NCBI GenBank assembly: GCA_030150265.1
Contig: JASLGG010000031.1
Location: forward strand, 1-23,813
Direction of reading: 5' to 3'
Source of the DNA: Protaetiibacter sp.
Lineage (GTDB): Bacteria > Actinomycetota > Actinomycetes > Actinomycetales > Microbacteriaceae
DNA length: 23,813 nucleotides
In this document: positions 9,169-14,949 of the stretch, one piece after another
Numbering within the stretch: position 1 is the stretch's first letter
Layout of the letters: each line of letters starts with the position of its first letter
Notes under the pieces: model-generated
Seen by the model: only the letters and a program-made list of their open reading frames with translations
Databases searched by the model: none
Told to the model about the DNA's origin: nothing
Made by a program: the position numbers and the translations under genes

Positions 9169-9857
9169 CGGGTCTCCCGTCGGATGCGGTCGCCGAGTCC
9201 CGCGGTGAGCGCGAGCGGGTCGCGCTCCGTCCACGAGGACCACTCGCGTGCCGAGGGCTCGCCGCGCGTCGGATCGCCGAAGACCACGACCTCGGAGCCC
9301 GTGGGCGGAGCGTCGTCGCCGAGATCGATCACGAGCTGATCCATCGCGATGCGGCCGACGAGCGGATGCCGCACACCGCCGATCGAGAGCTCCGCCCGGT
9401 TCGAGCCCGAGCGGGGGATGCCGTCGGCGTATCCGAGTCCCACGAGCCCGAGCACGGTGGGGGTCGTCGTGCGGTGCGTGTAGCCGTAGGAGACTCCTAC
9501 CCCCGGGGGCACCCGTTTGACGGCGACGAGCTCGCCCGCGACGGTCAGCACCGGACGGCGGGAGCCGTCGAGACCGTATCGTGCCTCGGCATCTGAGCCG
9601 GCATCCGGGATGCGACCGATGAGCAGCTCGCGGAAGCCGAGGCGGCGCGCGACCGCCGCATCCGCGTCATCCGACACCCGCAGCACGCGGATGCCGAGGT
9701 CGAAGGCGAGCGGGGCGACGTGTTCCAGTCCGTGTCCGTACGCGTTCGCGCGGGCGTCGAGCAGCTCGGCGCCGACGAGGTTCGCGGCGAGAGCGTCGAG
9801 GTCGATCAGGGCGCGACGGCGGAGGCCGGCGGGCGCCCCGGAGGCCGCGTCAGCCAG
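9165..9857 (-). CDS. alanine racemase-like protein, C-terminal-domain subunit with deleted barrel
   Basis: About 230 residues (called alrB here) if started at CTG 9857, or 214 if started at CTG 9809. After a short leader comes the start of an alanine racemase barrel (RRRALIDLDALAANL), then ARANAYGHG, where the PLP lysine is Arg36. About 150 residues of barrel are then missing. From about residue 105 the C-terminal domain is complete: GVGVSYG with Tyr124 (the Tyr265 equivalent), GLGYADG with Tyr143, and GRIAMDQ with Met172. No ATG, GTG or TTG lies in frame between a stop at 9975-9977 and 9686, although homology starts near 9820. CTG at 9857 has GGAG seven bases upstream and overlaps the DUF7455 stop. 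Its retained residues are exactly those alrA lacks, and the genes overlap by ATGA. A decaying paralogue or a frameshift is the alternative. Confidence 0.8.
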   Translation of the reverse strand: MADAASGAPAGLRRRALIDLDALAANLVGAELLDARANAYGHGLEHVAPLAFDLGIRVLRVSDDADAAVARRLGFRELLIGRIPDAGSDAEARYGLDGSRRPVLTVAGELVAVKRVPPGVGVSYGYTHRTTTPTVLGLVGLGYADGIPRSGSNRAELSIGGVRHPLVGRIAMDQLVIDLGDDAPPTGSEVVVFGDPTRGEPSAREWSSWTERDPLALTAGLGDRIRRETR

Positions 9858-10077
9858 CGACCGACTCCGTGAGGCGATCCGACTCGTCGTGCCAGTGGAT
9901 CGCCGTCTCGATGAGCTTCGGCTTGTACTCCGTGCCGTGGTGGGCGCAGAACAGCAGCTCGCCCGAGGCGAGCGTCACGCGCACGTAGGCCTGGGCGCCG
10001 CACATGTCGCAACGATCGAGGGCGGTGAGAGCGGGGCGCTCCAGCTCGACGGTGTCCTCGGCGATGATCTGAGGCAT
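9850..10077 (-). CDS. DUF7455 family zinc-ribbon-like protein
   Basis: A 75-residue soluble protein of the small actinobacterial DUF7455 family, function unknown. It has a CDMC motif (about residues 23-26) and, after a strand-rich stretch, FCAHHGTEYKP (about 43-53). The pattern CxxC...CxHH suggests one bound metal, probably zinc. ATG at 10077 has AAGGAG upstream at good spacing, and the gene diverges from the CAP-protein gene. Its last bases overlap the proposed CTG start of alrB, so it is probably the first gene of a DUF7455-alrB-alrA operon. Whether it has any role in the alanine racemase system is unknown; the arrangement may be simple co-transcription. Confidence 0.85.
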   Translation of the reverse strand: MPQIIAEDTVELERPALTALDRCDMCGAQAYVRVTLASGELLFCAHHGTEYKPKLIETAIHWHDESDRLTESVAG

Positions 10078-10200
10078 GTCCTGCTCCTTCCCTCGGGTCG
10101 CGGTGTGGTGCGTCTGTCCCATGTAAGCACGAGCGGCGCGGAGATACCGGCTGGAGGCCGGGCATTTCGCCCGTGGCGTACCGCGCGGGCTCCTGCCGTC

Positions 10201-10206
10201 TACTGT
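10201..10206 (+). promoter_or_regulatory. -10 element for leaderless CAP-domain gene
   Basis: TACTGT followed by six bases (TCTGCC) and the ATG at 10213. No Shine-Dalgarno sequence is present, so a leaderless transcript is expected. Confidence 0.55.
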
Positions 10207-10212
10207 TCTGCC

Positions 10213-11448
10213 ATGGGGGATGGGGATCCGGTCGTCGAGCGTGCCGTCGCGGTGGCGCGCCGACGGCCGTCGCGGAGGCTCATGGCGATCGCCGCCGTCG
10301 TGGTCGTGGTGGTGACCGGAGGCGCCACGACCGCCGTGGTCGTCGCCGACCGCGTCGCGCACCAGCAGGCGCTCGATGCCGCGGTGGCGGCGCACGACAC
10401 GGCGCGGAGGGGCGCCGCGGCGCACCGCGCGGCCGTGACCGCCCTCGAGGTGGCGGTCGCCGACGGTCTGGCCTATCGCGACGCGGTGGCGGATCGCGTC
10501 CTCGCGCATCCGGAGTTCCTGGGCGGTGCCGACGCCCTCGCGCCGCTCGCGGTGAGCAACGGGGAGCTGAGCGAGGTGCTCGGGGAGCTGGTTGCCCCCG
10601 AGGAGACGGCTGAGGGCCCGGTGCTTCGTGGTGTCGCGGCGATCGAGGCACCCGCCGCGATCGACCCGGACGCCGGCACCGACGAGCTGACGTCGTTCGC
10701 CGTCGAGCTGCTGGCGCGCGCCGCGACGACCGACGCGGCGCGCGCCGCCGTCACGAGCAGCAGGGCGGATGTCGAGGCCGCCGTCGCGACGGTGGCCACG
10801 CGGCTCGCGGAGCTGACCGCCTCGGTGCCGTCGCTGTGGGCGGAGCTGGCGTCCGGCTATCCGCTCGCCGCCGAGGAGGCAAGGGGTGCTGCTGCTGCCG
10901 CTGCGGATGCGCTGGGCGCCGCCCGAGCGGATGCCGGGGCCTTCGCGCTCGTCGACGGCTACCTCGCCGCGGCATCCGCCGTGAAGGCCGGGCACGAGGC
11001 CGAGACGGCACGTCGCGCGGCCGAGGAGGCGGCGCGGCAGGCGCAGCGGCGCCCGCGCGGGGGATCCGCGGCGGGCGGGGGCGGCTCGGGCGGCATCGCC
11101 GGCACGCCGCAGCAAGGAGTGCTCGGCGAGACCAACGCGCAGCGCTCCGCCAACGGGCTCGGCTCGCTCTCCTGGAACCGCACGCTCGCCTCGCACGCCT
11201 GCGCGTTCGCGGGCGAGCTCGCGGCTGCGAACGGCGGCCTGTACCACAGCGGCAGCCCGGGCGGCTTCTCCACGTGGGGCGAGAACGTCGCCTACGGGTA
11301 CGGGAGCGCGGCGGCGGTGGTCGCGGGCTGGATGGCGTCCGACGGGCACCGGGCCAACATCCTCCGTCCGCAGTTCACGGTGATGGCGGCGTGCTCCGCG
11401 ACCTCGGCGACCGGCCGCGTGTACTGGGTGCAGCAGTTCGGAGGGTGA
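10213..11448 (+). CDS. membrane-anchored CAP (SCP/PR1) domain protein
   Basis: A 411-residue protein with a short basic cytoplasmic start (RRRPSRR), one membrane segment at about residues 23-48, a long Ala-rich and probably helical extracellular stalk (about 50-275), a Gly-rich linker (about 278-295), and a C-terminal CAP domain (about 300-411). CAP hallmarks are TNAQRSANGL, the YHSG histidine, GENVAYGYG, GWMASDGHRANIL and the closing WVQQFGG. Two cysteines (in HACAF and MAACS) could form the usual disulfide. The ATG at 10213 is set by TACTGT six bases before it. An open frame continues upstream but has no family similarity. Bacterial CAP proteins act at the cell surface, but their activity is mostly unknown. 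The gene precedes parE by 50 bases, and parE has its own promoter. Confidence 0.9.
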   Translation: MGDGDPVVERAVAVARRRPSRRLMAIAAVVVVVVTGGATTAVVVADRVAHQQALDAAVAAHDTARRGAAAHRAAVTALEVAVADGLAYRDAVADRVLAHPEFLGGADALAPLAVSNGELSEVLGELVAPEETAEGPVLRGVAAIEAPAAIDPDAGTDELTSFAVELLARAATTDAARAAVTSSRADVEAAVATVATRLAELTASVPSLWAELASGYPLAAEEARGAAAAAADALGAARADAGAFALVDGYLAAASAVKAGHEAETARRAAEEAARQAQRRPRGGSAAGGGGSGGIAGTPQQGVLGETNAQRSANGLGSLSWNRTLASHACAFAGELAAANGGLYHSGSPGGFSTWGENVAYGYGSAAAVVAGWMASDGHRANILRPQFTVMAACSATSATGRVYWVQQFGG

Positions 11449-11486
11449 GCCGGGTGCGCCTCCCGGATGGCGACGGCGGCCGCCGT

Positions 11487-11492
11487 TAGGCT
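11487..11492 (+). promoter_or_regulatory. -10 element for leaderless parE
   Basis: TAGGCT followed by six bases (CGTTCG) and the GTG at 11499. There is no Shine-Dalgarno sequence. It lies in the 50-base gap after the CAP gene, giving parE an independent promoter. Confidence 0.6.
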
Positions 11493-11498
11493 CGTTCG

Positions 11499-13571
11499 GT
11501 GACCGACTACTCCGCGCGCCATCTCTCCGTCCTCGAGGGTCTCGAGGCGGTCCGCAAGCGTCCGGGCATGTACATCGGCTCGACCGACTCGCGCGGCCTC
11601 ATGCACTGCCTGTGGGAGATCATCGACAACTCGGTCGACGAGGCGCTCGCCGGATTCGGCGCGGACATCGAGGTGATCCTGCACGCCGACGAGTCGGTCG
11701 AGGTGCGCGACCACGCCCGCGGCATCCCGGTCGACATCGAGCCGAAGACGGGCCTGTCGGGCGTCGAGGTCGTGTTCACCAAGCTGCACGCCGGAGGCAA
11801 GTTCGGCACCGGCTCCTATGCGGCCTCGGGCGGTCTGCACGGTGTCGGCGCATCCGTCGTCAACGCGCTCTCCGAGCGGCTCGACGTGGAGGTCGACCGC
11901 GACGGCAAGACCTGGGCGATGTCGTTCCACCGCGGCGAGCCGGGCGTCTTCGCGGATGCCGGCGCCCCCACCCCGGACGCCCCGTTCACGCCCTTCACCT
12001 CCGGCAGCGAGCTGCGCGTGGTCGGCAAGGTCGCCAAGGGCGTCACCGGCACGCGCGTGCGCTACTGGGCCGACCGGCAGATCTTCACCAAGGGGGCGGG
12101 CTTCCAGGCCGAGGAGCTCACCGGCCGGGCGCGCCAGACCGCGTTCCTCGTGCCGGGGCTCGGCATCGAGATCCGCGACGCACGCGGCGAGGGCGAGAGC
12201 ATCGAGCGCTTCCGCTACGAGGGCGGCATCAGCGAGTTCGTCGAGCACCTGGCGCCGGACGCTGCGGTCACCGACACCTGGCGCATCCAGGGCACGGGCG
12301 GCTACGCCGAGACGGTGCCCGTGCTGCAGGAGAACGGGCACATGGTGCCGACCGAGCTGCAGCGCGAGTGCGAGGTCGACCTGGCGTTGCGCTGGGGCAC
12401 CGGATACGACACGGTGTTCAAGAGCTTCGTCAACATCATCGCGACGCCCAAGGGCGGCACCCACCAGGCCGGCTTCGAGCAGGGGCTGCTCAAGTTCCTG
12501 CGTGCCGAGGTGGAGAAGAACGCCCGGCGGCTCAAGGCCGGCAGCGACAAGCTCGAGAAGGACGACGTGCTCGCGGGACTCACGGCGGTGCTGACGGTGC
12601 GCCTGCCCGAGCCGCAGTTCGAGGGGCAGACCAAGGAGGTGCTCGGAACCCCCGCGGTGCGCGCGATCGTGTCGAATGCGGTGGTGAAGGGGCTCCAGGA
12701 GCGGTTCGCGAGCTCGAAGCGCGACGACAAGGCGCAGTCGGCCCTCGTGCTCGACAAGGTCGTGGCCGAGATGAAGTCGCGCATCTCGGCACGCGCCCAC
12801 AAGGAGACACAGCGCCGCAAGAACGCGCTCGAGAGCTCCTCGCTGCCCGCCAAGCTCGTGGATTGCCGCTCGAACGACGTGGCCGACACGGAGCTCTTCA
12901 TCGTGGAGGGGGACTCCGCGCTCGGCACCGCCAAGCTCGCGCGCGACTCCGAGCACCAGGCGCTGCTGCCCATCCGCGGCAAGATCCTCAACGTGCAGAA
13001 GGCGTCGATCTCCGACATGCTCGGCAACGCGGAGTGCGCCTCCATCATCCAGGTGATCGGTGCGGGCTCGGGGCGCAGCTTCGACATCGAGGCGGCCCGC
13101 TACGGCAAGGTCATCATCATGAGCGACGCCGACGTCGACGGCGCGCACATCCGCACGCTGCTGCTCACCCTCTTCTTCCGCTACATGCGGCCGATGATCG
13201 AGGAGGGGCGCGTGTTCGCCGCGGTGCCGCCCCTCCACCGCGTGGTGGTGCCGAACCCCGGATCGAAGCCCAACGACGTCGTCTACACCTACTCGGAGCA
13301 GGAGCTCCAGGGCGTGCTCGCGGGCCTCAAGAAGCAGGGCAAGAAGTATCAGGACCCCATCCAGCGCTACAAGGGCCTGGGGGAGATGGATGCCGACCAG
13401 CTCGCCGAGACGACCATGAGCCGCGCCCACCGCACGCTCCGCCGGGTGCAGGTGTCGGATGCGGATGCCGCCAGCCGCGTCTTCGAGCTGCTCATGGGCA
13501 ACGACGTGGCCCCCCGCAAGGAGTTCATCATCGCGGGTCAGGGGCTCGACCGCTCCCGCGTCGACGTCTGA
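11499..13571 (+). CDS. parE: DNA topoisomerase IV subunit B
   Basis: A 690-residue type IIA topoisomerase ATPase subunit, which with ParC unlinks replicated chromosomes. The GHKL ATPase domain has EIIDNSVDEA (about 40-49), the HARGIPVD loop, and HAGGKF...GLHGVGASVVNAL (about 95-125). A transducer domain follows. The TOPRIM domain contains ELFIVEGDSA (from residue 465), LLPIRGKILNVQKA, and MSDADVDGAHI (from 541), giving the metal-binding Glu and DxD residues. The C-terminus has QRYKGLGEMD. The GTG start is fixed by TAGGCT six bases upstream. I call it ParE, not GyrB, from the PIRGKILNVQKA and GDSALGTAKLARDSEHQ wording, which is usual in actinobacterial ParE, and from its ParC-type partner 1.4 kb away. 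GyrB is the main alternative. Confidence 0.93.
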   Translation: MTDYSARHLSVLEGLEAVRKRPGMYIGSTDSRGLMHCLWEIIDNSVDEALAGFGADIEVILHADESVEVRDHARGIPVDIEPKTGLSGVEVVFTKLHAGGKFGTGSYAASGGLHGVGASVVNALSERLDVEVDRDGKTWAMSFHRGEPGVFADAGAPTPDAPFTPFTSGSELRVVGKVAKGVTGTRVRYWADRQIFTKGAGFQAEELTGRARQTAFLVPGLGIEIRDARGEGESIERFRYEGGISEFVEHLAPDAAVTDTWRIQGTGGYAETVPVLQENGHMVPTELQRECEVDLALRWGTGYDTVFKSFVNIIATPKGGTHQAGFEQGLLKFLRAEVEKNARRLKAGSDKLEKDDVLAGLTAVLTVRLPEPQFEGQTKEVLGTPAVRAIVSNAVVKGLQERFASSKRDDKAQSALVLDKVVAEMKSRISARAHKETQRRKNALESSSLPAKLVDCRSNDVADTELFIVEGDSALGTAKLARDSEHQALLPIRGKILNVQKASISDMLGNAECASIIQVIGAGSGRSFDIEAARYGKVIIMSDADVDGAHIRTLLLTLFFRYMRPMIEEGRVFAAVPPLHRVVVPNPGSKPNDVVYTYSEQELQGVLAGLKKQGKKYQDPIQRYKGLGEMDADQLAETTMSRAHRTLRRVQVSDADAASRVFELLMGNDVAPRKEFIIAGQGLDRSRVDV

Positions 13572-13573
13572 TA

Positions 13574-13593
13574 TGCCCCCCGTTCGGGGGGTG
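13574..13593 (+). terminator. Hairpin after parE
   Basis: CCCCCC (13576-13581) and GGGGGG (13586-13591) pair around a GTTC loop, flanked by two possible G-U pairs and starting a few bases after the parE stop. There is no U-tract. It probably limits read-through into the surface protein gene. Confidence 0.55.
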
Positions 13594-13650
13594 GTAGAGG
13601 CGGTCTGTTCCGAGGCTAGATGGATCAAAGGATCCGCCTAGGGGGCCCCG

Positions 13651-14949
13651 ATGGACGCAGGTGTCACCGTTCGCCGCACGATGACAGGCATCCTGGCGGG
13701 CATCCTCGCCTTCGCAGGGACCGTCGTGAGCGCATCCGCGCCCGCCTCGGCAGACGTTCCCCCTTCGCCGGCCGCAGTGTTCACCGCGCAGGCGTGCCCG
13801 GGCAGCACCTGGGCGCCGCCCGAGCAGGTGCGACCCGACGACGTCACCTTCGACACGGGGGACGTCCCCGATCTCACCCTCGTGTTCGGGCGGCGGCTCG
13901 CCGACTTCAACGCGGGCCTCCCGGTGGTCCTCTACGACGCGTACGGGACGAACGATTCGCTGCTGGCCGATGGCACGAGCGTCGCGTATCCGCCGCTGTG
14001 CACCACCCGCTATGTCGCCGGGCACGGGGCGGTCTCGGAGTGGATGTTCTGCACCAACTATCACTGGCAGGTCTGCGGCGGTACGAACGCGGCCGGGGAG
14101 CTGACCGGGTTCCACGGCGAGGTGCTGCCGTCGCTCGGCGTCGTCCCGCGCAACCCGGAGCTCACTCCGGACGGCGTGAAGATCGTGTCGTACCTCGTCG
14201 AGAACGGTCACGACTACACGGGAGTCGGCTACTTCGCGTTCGGAGCGCCGGCGGACGCCCGCGCAGACGGAGACAGCTATCAGCGCGCGGCCCTGCAGGT
14301 GCTCGTCTGGTGCATCAGCGACCCCGTCCCAGCCGGTGAGACCGACCCGACCGAACTGGACCGCGCCGCCACCTGCGATGCGAACATGGACGCCGCCGAG
14401 CAGCAGCGCATCCGCGACCTCGTGCCCGACCCGGTGAGCGCGCTGGAGTTCCGGGGGACACCGGGCCGGGTCGCCGCAGGCACCGTCGCGGAGTTCGCAC
14501 TCACCACGAACCTCTACGGCGATCCGCTCACCGTGACGGTGACGAAGGGTGCCGGCGCGATCAGCGTGCTGTCCGGCTCGGCGACGCTCGTGGGCGACCA
14601 GCTCACGGTCTCGGGCGCGGACCCGCTGACCCCCTCCGTCGTCCGGATCGGCGTCACCGCCTCCGCCACGTCCGACCTCGAGCTCACCGTCTCGGGGGTG
14701 CCGTCGCGGCAGCCGCGTCTGTCGTGGTACCAGAGCCCCGGTGCGTCCGCCACCGCGGTGCCGTGCCAGGTCTTCGCGCAGTTCGACGAGTCCACCGCGC
14801 TTCGGGTCTCGGCGATCGCGACGAGCGAGATCCGGCTCGCCGCCACCGGCTGGGCCGGATGGATGCCGCTGTCCCTCGGACTGACCCTGCTGGTGCTCGG
14901 GGCGCTCGCCGCGGCGCGTGCTTCCCGTGCCGGCCGTGGCGGCGCCTAG
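13651..14949 (+). CDS. secreted LAATG-anchored surface protein, thioester-domain-like
   Basis: A 432-residue exported protein. The signal peptide has RR, a hydrophobic stretch at about 12-32 and a probable cut after ASA near residue 35. The C-terminus has LAATG at 396-400, a membrane segment (about 402-422) and a basic tail, matching the LAXTG signal used by class E sortases. In between, MFC (Cys134) and, after IVSYLVENGHDY, the segment YQRAALQVLVW (Gln216, Trp220) resemble the Cys and Gln motifs of thioester-forming adhesin domains. Residues about 265-370 are strand-rich and may form a stalk. ATG at 13651 has AGGGGG five bases upstream. The thioester reading is my inference; the Gln motif has Leu where Ala is usual. 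The gene sits between parE and parC, and its stop codon overlaps that of parC. Confidence 0.8.
   Translation: MDAGVTVRRTMTGILAGILAFAGTVVSASAPASADVPPSPAAVFTAQACPGSTWAPPEQVRPDDVTFDTGDVPDLTLVFGRRLADFNAGLPVVLYDAYGTNDSLLADGTSVAYPPLCTTRYVAGHGAVSEWMFCTNYHWQVCGGTNAAGELTGFHGEVLPSLGVVPRNPELTPDGVKIVSYLVENGHDYTGVGYFAFGAPADARADGDSYQRAALQVLVWCISDPVPAGETDPTELDRAATCDANMDAAEQQRIRDLVPDPVSALEFRGTPGRVAAGTVAEFALTTNLYGDPLTVTVTKGAGAISVLSGSATLVGDQLTVSGADPLTPSVVRIGVTASATSDLELTVSGVPSRQPRLSWYQSPGASATAVPCQVFAQFDESTALRVSAIATSEIRLAATGWAGWMPLSLGLTLLVLGALAAARASRAGRGGA

Noticed and set aside
9850..9880. Programmed frameshift fusing DUF7455 to alrB
   Set aside because: No slippery heptamer or stimulatory structure seen at the junction; a CTG start with GGAG is simpler, although not proven.
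9517..10212. Extension of the CAP protein upstream to 9517
   Set aside because: The added residues lie opposite alrB and DUF7455 and lack similarity; TACTGT six bases before ATG 10213 fixes the start.
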